Below the pieces are notes generated by a model. That model saw only the letters and a program-made list of their open reading frames with translations. It was not told where the DNA came from and ran no database searches. A stretch of DNA of 64,000 bases from CAWJLS01 sp963843755 (GTDB lineage: Bacteria > Acidobacteriota > Thermoanaerobaculia > Multivoradales > DATKCC01): assembly GCA_963843755.1 (NCBI GenBank), contig CAWJLS010000002.1:372001-436000 (forward strand), read 5' to 3'. A program made the position numbers and the translations under genes. Shown here in pieces: positions 26,771 to 36,975 of the stretch (its first letter is position 1; each line of letters starts with the position of its first letter).

Positions 26771-28722
26771 GGAGGCTCTTCCCACTTCCCGGGCTGCACG
26801 CGGCGGCCCGGGCCGTGCTCGCCGCGCTGCAGGCCGCCCTCCTGGCGGCCCTGGTTCTGCCCACGCCGCCCGCATGGGGCGCGCCGTCCGCCGCGCAGCA
26901 GCCTCCCGGACAAGCTCCCGGAGTCGCCTCCGGGGACGCTCCGTCCGCCCCATCGGCGGAAGCCGGGACCGACCTCGCGCCGCCGCGCCCGGACCTGGTC
27001 GCGGTGCCGGCGCCGCCGATCGCAAACCTGGAGCCGGGAGACCAGGAGCAGCTCAGCGACGAGCGGGCGGCCGTGGCCGAGCTGATCGCCGACAGGAGCG
27101 CCTCCGACGCGAAGCTGGCGGCGGCCTACGGACGGCTGGGCAGCCTCTATCTCCTCTACGACCTGTCGGAGGCCGCCGAACCGGCGCTGATCGATGCTCG
27201 CACCCTGCAGCCCGACGAGCTCGCCTGGCCGTACTACCTGGGCGTGCTCTACCAGCGCGACGGGCGCCTGACCGAGGCCGAGGCGAGCCTCGCCAGGGCC
27301 CACGACCTGAAGCCGGACGACCTACCGACCATGATCCGCCTGGGGCAGGTGCGGCTCGCCGCGGGCGACCTCGACGGCGCGCAGACGATCTTCTCGACGG
27401 TCTACGAGCGCGAGCCGCGCTCCGCGGCGGCCCTCGAAGGGCTGGGAACGATCGACGTCCGCCAGAAGCGCCCCCAGCAGGCGATCGAACGCTTCCAGCG
27501 GGCGCTCGAGCTCCAGCCGGGGGCTGACATTCTCCATCACCAGCTCGGGCTCGCCTACCGCGACCTGGGAGACCTGGACAAGGCCAAGGAGCACCTCGCC
27601 CTGAACAAGGGCGGCCGCGTCCGCTTCTTCGACCCGCTGATGGACGGCCTGACCGGTCTGCTCCGCGGGGCCTCGATCCACCTGAAGCGCGGCAACAACG
27701 CTCTCAAGGACGGGCTGGTGGATGTGGCGATCCGGGAGTACCGCCAGGCCGTCGCGATCGACCCGAAGGACCCCAAGAACCAGTACAACTTGGGCTTCGC
27801 GCTGGTCAAGGCGGGGCAGCGCGACGAGGCGATCGGCTACTTCGAGAAGGCGATCGAGCTCGACCCGGGGTACCGCGACGCTCACTACAACCTGGCCGCC
27901 GCGCTGGCCGAAGAGGACCGGTGGGATGAGGCCGTCGGGCACTACGCCAAGGCGGTCGAGATCGATCCCCTCGACCACGCCGCCCACCTGGAGTGGGCCC
28001 AGGCGCTGCTCCGGGTCGGCAAGAGCGATCGCGCGGCCGAGGAGCTCGAGGCGTTGCTCGGCCAGCTCCACGGCGACGAGGTGAAGCTCGCCGGCCAGGT
28101 GCACCTCGAGCTCGCCCGCCTCCGGCAGAAGGCCGGTGACGAGGAGGGCGCGCTGGACCACTTCCGGAAAGCCGCGTCGAGCCTGCCCGACTCCCGCGCC
28201 GCCCACGAGGAGCTGGCGAAGCTGCTGGGCCGGAGCGGTCAGTTCGGCGAGGCGGCGGGGCAGCTCGACCGGGTGGTGGAGCTCGCGCCCCGGGAGGTCG
28301 ACCCGCGGTTCGGCCGGGCCATGGCCCTGATCCTGGGCGGCGAGTACCGGCGCGCCCGCGAGAACCTGGAGGCCGATCTCGACGTGCTGCCCGGCAACCC
28401 GGTCCTCTCCGACCTGCTGGCCCGGCTGCTGGCGACGGCACCCGACCCGGCTGCCCGCGACGGCGCCCGGGCGGTCGCCATGGCCGAGGCGGCCTTCCGC
28501 CGCCAGGCCAACCTGGAGCGGGCGGAGACGGTAGGCATGGCCTATGCTGAGGCGGGACGGTTCGACGACGCGGTCACCTGGCAGCGGCGGGTGCTCGGCC
28601 AGGTGGAGCCCAAGGGGCGGCCCGAGGTGATCGCGCGCAACCGGCGGTACCTGGCGCTCTACGAGGAGGGGAAGCCGGTGCGGAGCCCCTGGAGCCCGCC
28701 GCGAGGAGGAGACGCGAAATGA
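26767..28722 (+). CDS. Exported TPR-repeat protein
   Basis: 651 aa from an ATG that overlaps the previous stop (ATGA at 26767). A signal peptide (LLAALVLPTPPAWG, ending near residue 40) and a Pro/Ala/Ser-rich linker precede at least twelve TPR units from about residue 115 to 600 (for example VDVAIREYRQAVAIDPKDPKNQYNLGFALVKAGQRDEAIGYFEKAIELDPG, split here only for description). It is likely a periplasmic scaffold. It sits between two CRTAC1 genes, coupled by 4-base overlaps on both sides, so it probably works in the same complex or process as they do. A corresponding TPR gene follows CRTAC1 in the opposite-strand operon (36976-38642). Confidence 0.85.
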   Translation: MRRLFPLPGLHAAARAVLAALQAALLAALVLPTPPAWGAPSAAQQPPGQAPGVASGDAPSAPSAEAGTDLAPPRPDLVAVPAPPIANLEPGDQEQLSDERAAVAELIADRSASDAKLAAAYGRLGSLYLLYDLSEAAEPALIDARTLQPDELAWPYYLGVLYQRDGRLTEAEASLARAHDLKPDDLPTMIRLGQVRLAAGDLDGAQTIFSTVYEREPRSAAALEGLGTIDVRQKRPQQAIERFQRALELQPGADILHHQLGLAYRDLGDLDKAKEHLALNKGGRVRFFDPLMDGLTGLLRGASIHLKRGNNALKDGLVDVAIREYRQAVAIDPKDPKNQYNLGFALVKAGQRDEAIGYFEKAIELDPGYRDAHYNLAAALAEEDRWDEAVGHYAKAVEIDPLDHAAHLEWAQALLRVGKSDRAAEELEALLGQLHGDEVKLAGQVHLELARLRQKAGDEEGALDHFRKAASSLPDSRAAHEELAKLLGRSGQFGEAAGQLDRVVELAPREVDPRFGRAMALILGGEYRRARENLEADLDVLPGNPVLSDLLARLLATAPDPAARDGARAVAMAEAAFRRQANLERAETVGMAYAEAGRFDDAVTWQRRVLGQVEPKGRPEVIARNRRYLALYEEGKPVRSPWSPPRGGDAK

Positions 28723-30418
28723 CGCGATGGAGGAGACGGCGTGGTGGGGCCGCTCGCCGAGAGTGGACCCGCGCCCTGGTGCTGAGCGGCCTGCTGGTCT
28801 CGGGAGCGCTCTGGGCGGCGGCACCGGCCCGCGGAGCCCAGATCCGCTTCAAGGAGGTCTCGAAGGACTGGGGGCTCGCCTTCCGCCACCACCACGGTGG
28901 CAGCGGCGAGCTCTACATGGTCGAGACCATGGGCTCCGGCGTCGCCGTCTTCGACTACGACGGCGACGGCGACGACGACGTCTTCTTCGTCGACAGCGGA
29001 ACGCTTCCGGGATACCACGGAGAGGAGCCGCACTCGGCCCTGTTCCGCAACGACGGCGGGCACTTCGTCGACGTCACCCGCGCGGCGGGGGTCAAGATCA
29101 AGGTCTACGGCCAGGGCGCGGTCGCCGCCGACGTCGACGGGGACGGCGAGCTCGACCTCTACGTCACCGGCTTCGGGCCGAACCAGCTTTTCCACAACCG
29201 GGGCGACGGCACCTTCGAGGAGGTGCCCGACGCCGGCGGCGCCGCGGACCCGGGCGTCGGGGCGTCGGCCAGCTTCGCCGACGTCGACGGCGACGGCGAC
29301 CTGGACCTCTACAGCGCCAACTACGTCGATTTCGACCTCGACCACAACGTCGTCTGCGGCAACAAGGAGCGGGGCATCCGGACCTACTGCCATCCGGACG
29401 CCTACGACGGCATGGCGGACCACTTCTACCGCAACCAGGGCGACGGCACGTTCGTCGAGGACACCGCCGCGGCCGGCCTCGAGGCCACCATGTCCGACGG
29501 GCCCGGGAAGGGGCTGGGGGTGCTGTGGACCGACATCGACGATGACGGCTGGCCGGACCTCTACGTGGCCAACGACATGACTGAGAACCTGCTGTTCCGC
29601 AACCGCGGCGACGGCACGTTCGAGGAGCTGGGCATGCTCGCGGGCACGGCCTTCAGCGACCGCGGCGATCCGGAGGCGAGCATGGGGGTGGACGCCGGCG
29701 ACCTGGACGGCGACGGCATGCCCGAGATCATGCTGACCCACATCGACGGCCAGACCAACGCCGTCTACAGCTACAAGGGGTCGTGGATCTTCACCGACAG
29801 CCGCTACACAGTGCGCCTGGCGGAGCCGTCGGTGGGCAAGGTCGGCTTCGGCGTGCTGTTCGCCGACTTCGACCAGGACGCCGACCTCGACGTGGCAGTG
29901 GCCAACGGCCACATCATCGACAACATCGACCTGTTCGACAAGACGACCACCTACAAGCAGCCGCAACCAGGTGTTCGAGAACCTCGGCAACGGGCGGTTC
30001 TCGGAAGACGAGCACTCCGGCCTCGACGTGATCCGCGCCAGCCGCGGCTCGGCGGTCGGCGACCTCGACCTCGACGGCGACCTCGACCTGCTGATCAACA
30101 ACTCGAACGACTGGTGCGAGGTCTACGAGAACGTGACCCCGAACGCCGGCGCCTGGCTCCAGGTCGACCTGGTGCAGGACCGCGGCAACCGGTGGGCGAT
30201 CGGCGGGCGGGTGACGGTCGACGCCGAAGGGCTCGCGCTCCCAGTGGCGCGAGGTGCGGACCGGCTCGTCCTACCTCTCCCAGAGCGCGTCGACGCTGCA
30301 CTTCGGGCTGGGCGCGGCCAAGAGGGTCGACCGGCTGCTCGCCCGCTGGCCGGGCGGTGAGCAGCGGATCGTCGAAGGCCTCGGCACCCGCGTCCGCGTG
30401 CGTCTGTTCAAGAACTGA
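28719..30418 (+). CDS. CRTAC1-family protein, HHHGGSG subtype (two frameshifts)
   Basis: About 565 aa when read through two +1 shifts, near 29967 (CCGC-AAC) and 30230 (G-run). A signal peptide ends near ARGAQ. The mature protein begins FKEVSKDWGLAFRHHHGGSGELYM and continues as FG-GAP blades with DYDGDGDDDVFFVD, DVDGDGELDLYVTG, DVDGDGDLDLYSAN and others. A conserved Cys pair frames TYCHPDAYDG, also found in the protein at 34985. The ASPIC/UnbV end reads WREVRTGSSYLSQSAST and LHFGLGAAKRVDRL. It starts with an ATGA overlap and is the last gene of the + operon. Its end overlaps the convergent 'sulfatase' gene by 11 bases. Confidence 0.78.
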
Positions 30419-32449
30419 TCCGGGCCAGCGTCTGCCGGGCCATGCGGTTGCCCGGCTGCACCTCGAGCAGGTGCTCGAGCAGCGGCCGCGCCTCGTCCTT
30501 GCGCCCCTCGCTCAGCAGCAGCACCGCCAGGTCGTTGAGGGCCGCCGGGTGGTCGGGGGCCAGCTCCAGCGCCTTCCTCAGGTGCTGCTCGGCCGTCTCG
30601 AGGTTCTTCTGTCCCCATGGCGATCGCCCCGGCCTGGTACTGGACGTCCGGGTTGTCGGGCAGGGCGCGGAGCAGCGCGTCGGACTCCTTCTGCCGCCTC
30701 GTCGAGCCGGTGGCCGAACAGCAGGGCGCGGACCTTGAGCAGTCGAAGCCGCGGCTTGTCCGGGGACTCGTCGATCGCGGCGTCGAGGTAGAGCAGGCCG
30801 TCGTCCAGGTCGCCGAGCTCCAGGGCGAGCTGGGCCATCGGCTGGGCGAGCCCGGGCGCGCCGTTCGACAGGTCGAAGGCCTTCTTGTACGCATCGAGCG
30901 CGTTGCGGCGCTGGCCGAGGTTCTGGAGCGTCAGGCCGAGGAACTGCCAGGCGTCCATCGACTTCGGGATCTGCGCGGTCGCCTGGCGCAGCCGGGGGAG
31001 GGCCTCCTGGTAGTCGCCGCGCTGGACGATCTCGATCGCCACCCGCAGGTTCTCGAGCGCCGCCAGCTCGTCCTTCGGGTTGACCGAGGTGTCCTCGGAG
31101 CCGGCCGTCCCGCCCAGGTAGCCGAGCGAGGTCAACGCCTCCCGGGTCTCCGAGCTCTCCTCGAACGGCTTTTCGAAGTGGGGCTCGATCGCCTCGATCG
31201 CGTCGCGCATCCGGGCATAGACGCGGCGCTCCCGGCGGATCCGGTCGGTCCTCTCCGCCGGGTCCTGCTCGACGTCGTAGAGCTCGGAGCGGGGGCTCTG
31301 GATGTAGTGGTAGTGGCCGTCGATCAGCGACCGGAGCTCACTCCAGCCGAAGCGTATCCGCGGGTGGTAGGTCTCGCTGTAGATCGCGCGGGGCGCGGTC
31401 AGCGACTCGACGTCGAGCAGCGACATGCCGTCGAGCCGCTCGGGGGCGGGCGCCCCGGCGATGGCGAGCAGCGTCGGCATGACGTCGGCCAGCCCGACGG
31501 GGGCCGCCACACTGGTGCCGGCACGGCGCCGGCCGGGCAGCTTGAGGATCAGCGGCACCTGGATCGCCTCGCGGTAGAGCAGCACGCCGTGCTCGTCCTC
31601 GCCGTGGTCGCCGAGCCCCTCGCCGTGGTCCGAGAGCAGGACGATGGTCGAGTCGTCGTAGAGGCCCCGCTGCCTGGAGCGCCTTCACCAGGTCGCCGAC
31701 GATCTGGTCGCTCTCCGCGATCTCGCCGTCGTACGGGGAGGCGTAGCGGGAGGCGAACGGCTCGGGCGGATCGTACGGCGCGTGGGGCTCGTAGATGTGG
31801 AAGAAGAGGAAGAACGGCCGGTCGGCGTCCCGGCCCGGGCGGTCGTCGAGCCAGGCGAGCGCCGCCTTCAGGGTGGCCGGGCCGGGGCGCTGGATCTGGG
31901 CGATGGTGGCGCGCCGGGAGTCCGCCTGGAAGTCGTCGTCGTAGGTGTCGAAGCCGCGGGAGATGCCGGTCTGGTGGCGCAGCACGAAGGCGGAGACCGC
32001 CCCGCCGGTGGCGTAGCCGGCCTGCTCCAGGACCTCGGCCAGGGTCGGCGGCCCGTCCGCGGCCAGGCGGTAGCCGGCGTTGTCGCGCACGCCGTGGTCG
32101 GGCGGCAGCAGGCCGGTGAAGAGCGAGGTGTGGGACGGCAGGGTCAGCGGCACCGGGCTGTAGGCGTGCTCGAACAGGATGCCGTCGGCGCGCAGGGCGT
32201 CGATCGCCGGCGTCTCGGCCGCCGCCTCGCCGTAGACGTCGAGGTGGTCGGAGCGCAGGGTGTCGATCGAGATCAGGACGATCGGCCGGCCGGCCGGGAT
32301 CGCTCCGCTCCGGAGCCGGCGCTGCAGCCGAGGAAGGCGGTGAGGGCGACCGACGTAGCCAGGGCGGCCAGGGCGGCCACAGCGGCCAGGGCTCTCGGGA
32401 CAGGGAGGGCGGCGAGGCCGCTGACGACGGGGCGGAAGGCGCGGCTCAT
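30408..32449 (-). CDS. Alkaline-phosphatase-superfamily 'sulfatase' lipoprotein with TPR tail, B-type (four frameshifts)
   Basis: One ~680-aa protein split by shifts near 32303, 31676, 30698 and 30617. From the ATG at 32449 a signal with lipobox FLGC leads into PIVLISIDTLRSDHLDVYGE, then VPLTLPSHTSLFTG (Thr in the nucleophile position), FFLFFHIYEPHAPYDPPEPFASRY, LLSDHGEGLGDHGEDEHG, RFGWSELRSLI and ELYDVEQDPAE. After LTSLGYLGG come TPR units to the end (ARQTLARISS). It is the closest relative of the 43821-46008 protein. The formylglycine Cys/Ser-x-Pro-x-Arg motif is absent. It follows the GT2 and GT39 genes on the same strand with a ~100-base gap. Confidence 0.75.
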
Positions 32450-32550
32450 GGGGCGAGCATGCTACCAGCTCGCCCGGCCGGCTTCCCTCGGCCGGCGGCG
32501 TGCCCGGGGCGGGCCCGGACCCCGACTCGGACTCCGGCCCGGGTCCCGGT

Positions 32551-34175
32551 CTACGGTGTCTCCCGGGCCGCGGACGTCCCGTCCTCCGGCGGCCGGTCGG
32601 GCCCCCGGTACCCCTCGCACAGGAACAGGCGGAACCGGCGCACGAGTCTTGCCCCGGTGGCGGATCTCGATCGGCGGCAGCTCCCGCACCGAGGCGAAGT
32701 ACTGGCGCACCTGGCCGAGGTAGCGCTCGGTCTTGCTCGTTGGGCCGGAGCTTCGGACTGGGTGCGGACGAACAGGGCGTCGCGGCCGGCGAGGCGTCCG
32801 CGGGTCCTCGCCGATGTACTCGAGCTCGAGGGCGTTCCAGCCGATCACGTTCATGCCGTAGACCTCGAGGTCCGAGTAGAACCGGAGCTCGGCGGTGGTC
32901 TTGTAGTTGTCGGCCGAGAAGACGAAGAGCTCGGGGTGGCTGCCGGCGAGGGCGTCGGCCCGGGCCTCGACGTCGCGGGCCAGCTCCTGCCAGCCGAACC
33001 AGGTGTCGTCGGAGTGGACCGGCACCGGGTAGAGGACGAGCTGGACCGCCAGCAGCAGGTGGAGCAGCACGGCGCTCACCAGGTGCCAGCGCACGGCCCG
33101 GCGGCCGATCTCCAGGGCGACCAGGAGGGTGGCGGCCACGTAGGCCGGCATCGGCCAGTTCGCCTTGACCCAGGTGAGCGTCGACAGGGCGATGCAGGTG
33201 GCGAAGACCGGCACCGAGAAGGCGAGCAGGAACAGCCGCGTGGTGCGCTCGGGCGGCGCGCCGAGGCGTTCGAGGCGGAGCGGGCTCCGCGCCGCCCGCC
33301 AGAGGTCGCGGCCGGCGATCCACAGGAAGAGGCCGAGCGGGATCGGCAGGAAGACCACCGCCTGGCTGGCGAGAAAGCCGAGGGTCTCGCCCGGGTCGAT
33401 GCCGCGCACCGTCTTCGGCGCGTCCGACCGACTGGAAGAGGAACGAGACCCAGCCGTGGCGGGCGTTCCAGACGTAGACCGGCAGGGCGACGACGTGGGT
33501 CGCGACCAGGGCGAGCCACGGTCCGGGCGTGCGCAGCAGCCGCCGGTGGTCCGGCGAGCAGAGGAGGAAGAGGATCAGCCCGCCCTGGAGGAAGACGGCG
33601 GTGTACTTGCTGAGCAGCGCCAGCCCCATGAGCGCCCCGACCAGCAGCCAGGGGCCCCAGGCGCTCCACGCACTCGAAGGGAGCGCGTTCGGCTGCATCG
33701 GCTGCATCGGCTGCCGATGCAGCAGCAGCCGGGCGAGGGCCCACAGCGCGAGGGTCCAGAACAGCAGCAGCGGCACGTCGGGGACCGCGATCCACGACAG
33801 CAGGGTGACGACCAGGGTGGTCGAGAAGACCGCCAGGGCGGAGAGCTGGCGCGGATCGGCCGGGCCCGCAGAGTCGGCCGGGTGGGCGGCGCGGCTGGGC
33901 AGGAGCTGCCGTGCCAGGCCGAAGAACGCGAGCTGGGTGGCCAGAGTCGTGGTGAACGTGGCCAGGCGCACCGCGAGCGTGCTCTTGCCGAGCAGGGTGA
34001 TCCAGGGCCAGAGCAGCCACCCGATCATCGGCGGGTGGTCGAAGTAGGAGAGCGCCGGGTGCTGGGCGTAGATCGAGTAGTACGCGCTCTGGGGCATCAG
34101 GTCGAACGCCCCCAGGAGCGCCGCCCGCAGCAGCGAGGCCGCGGCGAAGACGAGGAACGCGGTCCGGGGTTTCAG
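32551..34175 (-). CDS. GT39/ArnT-like membrane glycosyltransferase (four frameshifts)
   Basis: About 540 aa read through shifts near 33430, 32805, 32735 and 32650. It has many hydrophobic helices and the GT-39/PMT_2 signature near the front: a YYSIYAQHPALSYFDHPPMIGWLLWPW loop, whose acidic and HPP residues are typical of the lipid-linked sugar transferases. The C-terminal part (FGWQELARDVEARAD; VFSADNYKTTAELRFY) is a periplasmic domain ending at TAG 32551. It should transfer a sugar from a polyprenyl phosphate to an acceptor on the outer face of the membrane. No ATG/GTG/TTG fits. A CTG at 34175 overlapping the GT2 stop as CTGA is my best start. The GT2 gene directly upstream probably supplies its donor. 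Confidence 0.75.
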
Positions 34176-34970
34176 GGCTCGGACGAGTCGGCGCCGGCCA
34201 GCAGGTGCCGCTCGCCCGGCTCGGGGGCCGGACGCGGCAGCAGGCGGAGGCGCAGCAGGTGGTAGGCGGCCTTGAACACTTCGGTCGCCGAGATCTTCGA
34301 CCGCCCCCCCTCGCGGTCGCAGAAGACGATCGGCACCTCGGCGATGGAGAGCGCCAGCCGGTCGGCGAGGAAGGCGATCTCCTCGAGGAACGAGTAGCCG
34401 GAGCTGCGGATCGAGGCGAGCGGCAGCCGGGCCAGCGTGCTCGCCCGGTAGACCCGGAAGCCGGAGGTCACGTCGCGCACCGGCAGGCGGAGCACCGTGC
34501 GCGCCAGCAGGTTGGCGTTGCGCGACAGCAGCCGGCGGTGGAGGCCCCAGTTCTCGATCCCGCCGCCGTCGACGTAGCGTGAGCCGATGACCAGGTCGGC
34601 GTTCTCGACGGCCGCCAGCAGCGCCGGCAGGTGGGCCGGATCGTGGCTCAGGTCGGCGTCCATGGTGACGATCGGGTCGAACCCGCCGTCGAGCCCGGCC
34701 GCGAAGCCGGCGAGGTAGGCGGTGCCCAGGCCGAGCTTGGCCGGCCGGGGCAGCAGGCGGATGCGTTCGTCGTCGCGCGCCGAGGGAGCGGACCCGCTCG
34801 GCGGTGCCGTCGGGCGAGGCGTCGTCGACGAACAGGACCGTGGCGCCGGGGGCGTGCTCCAGGATGCGGCGCGCGAGAGGGCCGACGTTGTCGGCCTCGT
34901 CGAAGGTGGGGACGACGATCAGCGGGCGTCTCTCGGGGTCGGGACGTCGCGAGGCGGGTGCGATGACCAC
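34172..34970 (-). CDS. GT2 polyprenyl-phosphate glycosyltransferase (DPM1-like; one frameshift)
   Basis: About 265 aa from a GTG at 34970, with one shift near 34786 (RSLGARDDERIRLLPR bridges the two frames). The GT-A fold shows LIVVPTFDEADNVGPLARRIL, VLFVDDASPDGT, and after the shift TMDADLSHDPAHLPAL, VIGSRYVDGGGIENWG and VTSGFRVYRAS. These are the motifs of dolichol/undecaprenyl-phosphate mannosyl or glucosyl transferases, without the C-terminal membrane helices of the longer type. It would make a lipid-linked sugar for the GT39 enzyme coupled to it. The gene is divergent from the CRTAC1 gene starting at 34985, only 14 bases away. Confidence 0.82.
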
Positions 34971-34984
34971 CGGGTGAGGGTAGC

Positions 34985-36913
34985 ATGGCGATCGGCGAAA
35001 ACAGAGCTGCTGCCGAGGGGCCGGCCCGGCCCGCGGGGGCGCTCGCAGGGCACGGGAGGTACCGGTTGCGCCAGCAGGTCGAACAGGACGGACGCCACCG
35101 CGGGGCGGGGAGCGCGCCGCGGCGTTGGAGGGCGGCCCGGATCGTGCTCGGGGCCGCCATCCGAGCTGTCATCCGAGCTGTCATCCGGACGGGGACCCCT
35201 TGCGGGTCGATCGGGTTGGGGGTGCTGGCCGTTCTGGCCGGTCTGGCCGCTCTGCCGGGGGCCGTCCCGGCGCGGGCCGAGGGCATCCGCCTGCGCGAGG
35301 TCTCGAAGGAGTGGGGCCTGGTGTTCCGCCACCACCACGGCGGCTCCGGCAAGCGCTACATGCCGGAGAGCGTGGTCGGAGGGGTGGTCATCTTCGACTA
35401 CGATTCCGACGGCGACCCGGACGTCTTCTTCGTCGACGGCGCGCCGCTGCCCGGCTACACCGGCGAGACCCCGAAATCGCGCCTGTTTCGCAACGACGGC
35501 GGCGGCCGGTTCGTCGACGTGACCGACGCCGCGGGCATCGACGTCGACGCCTACGGGGCCGGCGGCGCGGCCGGAGACATCGACGGCGACGGCGACCTGG
35601 ACCTCTACGTGACGGCGTTCGGCCCCAACCGGCTGTTCCGCAACGACGGCGACGGGACCTTCACGGAGATCGGCGCCGCGGCCGGGGTCGACGATCCGGA
35701 TTGGAGCGAGTCGACCACCTTCTTCGACGCCGACCGGGACGGCGACCTCGACCTCTACGTGGTCAACTACGTCGACTTCACGCTCGCGACCCACAAGTTC
35801 TGCGGCGATCCGGTGAACGGCATCCAGGGCTACTGCCATCCCGACGCCTACGACGGGGTTCCGGACCGCTTCTACCGCAACCGGGGGGACGGCACCTTCG
35901 AGGACGCGACCGCCGAGGCCGGGCTCGCGGTCGAGGGGCGCGCCGGCCTGGGCGTGGCCGCCGGCGACCTGGACGGCGACGGCTGGCCCGACCTCTACGT
36001 CGCCAACGATGCGGAGCCCAATTACCAGTTCCTCAACCGCGGCGACGGCACCTTCGAGGAGGTGGCCCTGCTCTCCGGCACGGCGACCAACGACCGCGGC
36101 GGGTCCGAGGGGAGCATGGGGGTGGCGCTCGGCGACGTCGACGGCGACGGCGGTCTCGACATCATGGTCACCAACTTCGAGTTCGAGTCCGATGCGCTGT
36201 ACCGCAACGCCGGCTCGGGGATGTTCGTCGACGGCCGCTACACGACCAAGGTGGCGGAGCCGTCGCTGCCGATGCTCGCCTTCGGCATCGTGCTCGTCGA
36301 CCTCGACCAGGACGGGGATCTGGACGCGGCGATCGGCGACGGGCACATCCTGGACAACGCGGAGGTGTTCAACCCGATGAGCCGCCACGCCCAGCCCAAC
36401 CGCATCCTGGAGAACCGGGGCAAGGGGCGCTTCGAGCAGCTCACCGGCACCGGCTTCGAGGAGCCGGTGAAGGTCACGCGCGCCGTCGCCGCGGGCGACC
36501 TCGACGGCGACGGCGACCCCGACCTGGTGGTGGTCAACGCCAACGACCTGGCGAGCGTCTACGAGAACCTGTCACCCGGCGCCGACGACGGCTGGCTGCA
36601 GGTGGATCTCCGGGGCAGCCGGAGCGACGCCTTCGGCATCGGGACCCGGCTCGAGCTCTCCGCCCCTCCTGGCACTGGCGGCACCGGCGAGCCTGCGGTC
36701 GAGGTCCGCGAGGTGGAGACCGGGTCGTCCTACCTCGCCCAGAGCTCGATCACCGCCCAGTTCGGGCTCGGCTCTGCGGCCGAGGTCGACCGCCTGCGGG
36801 TGCTCTGGCCGAGCGGCACCCGGCAGGAGATCCGCGACCTGCCGCCCGACCGCCGCCTGGTCGTCTACGAGGGCGCCGCCCAAGGCGATCCCGCCCCGGG
36901 CGGGACGCGTTAG
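34985..36913 (+). CDS. CRTAC1-family protein, HHHGGSG subtype
   Basis: 642 aa, intact. The ATG at 34985 gives a long, Arg-rich leader before the hydrophobic signal (LGVLAVLAGLAALPGAVPARA, about residues 78-98); a start inside the leader is possible. The mature part opens IRLREVSKEWGLVFRHHHGGSGKRYM, then FG-GAP blades with calcium loops (DYDSDGDPDVFFVD, DIDGDGDLDLYVTA, DADRDGDLDLYVVN, DLDGDGWPDLYVAN, DVDGDGGLDIMVTN). It has the CHPDAYDG element between two Cys. The C-terminal ASPIC/UnbV domain reads VREVETGSSYLAQSS and LRVLWPSGTRQEI. It is the best intact reference for the broken paralog at 28719. It stands alone, divergent from GT2 and convergent with the TPR gene at 36976. Confidence 0.88.
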   Translation: MAIGENRAAAEGPARPAGALAGHGRYRLRQQVEQDGRHRGAGSAPRRWRAARIVLGAAIRAVIRAVIRTGTPCGSIGLGVLAVLAGLAALPGAVPARAEGIRLREVSKEWGLVFRHHHGGSGKRYMPESVVGGVVIFDYDSDGDPDVFFVDGAPLPGYTGETPKSRLFRNDGGGRFVDVTDAAGIDVDAYGAGGAAGDIDGDGDLDLYVTAFGPNRLFRNDGDGTFTEIGAAAGVDDPDWSESTTFFDADRDGDLDLYVVNYVDFTLATHKFCGDPVNGIQGYCHPDAYDGVPDRFYRNRGDGTFEDATAEAGLAVEGRAGLGVAAGDLDGDGWPDLYVANDAEPNYQFLNRGDGTFEEVALLSGTATNDRGGSEGSMGVALGDVDGDGGLDIMVTNFEFESDALYRNAGSGMFVDGRYTTKVAEPSLPMLAFGIVLVDLDQDGDLDAAIGDGHILDNAEVFNPMSRHAQPNRILENRGKGRFEQLTGTGFEEPVKVTRAVAAGDLDGDGDPDLVVVNANDLASVYENLSPGADDGWLQVDLRGSRSDAFGIGTRLELSAPPGTGGTGEPAVEVREVETGSSYLAQSSITAQFGLGSAAEVDRLRVLWPSGTRQEIRDLPPDRRLVVYEGAAQGDPAPGGTR

Positions 36914-36930
36914 CGGGTCCCGCCACCTCG

Positions 36931-36962
36931 AAGGGGCGACCCCCGGGCGGGGGCGTCCCCTT
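36931..36962. terminator. Bidirectional hairpin terminator between convergent genes
   Basis: AAGGGG-CGA-CCCCC, a GGGC loop, then GGGGG-CGT-CCCCTT form a strong hairpin with a small internal loop. It is followed by TTT on the + strand, and the - strand copy ends in AAGG. It lies in the 62-base gap between the stops of the CRTAC1 gene (+) and the TPR gene (-), exactly where a shared terminator is expected. The T-tract is short. Confidence 0.6.
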
Positions 36963-36975
36963 TGCTTCCGGAGGC

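Noticed and set aside
31338..34970. One 1210-codon protein combining GT2, GT39 and 'sulfatase' pieces
   Set aside because: The fusion comes from frameshifts that put three separate genes into one frame. Each piece switches frame in mid-domain, and the true gene ends can be placed separately.
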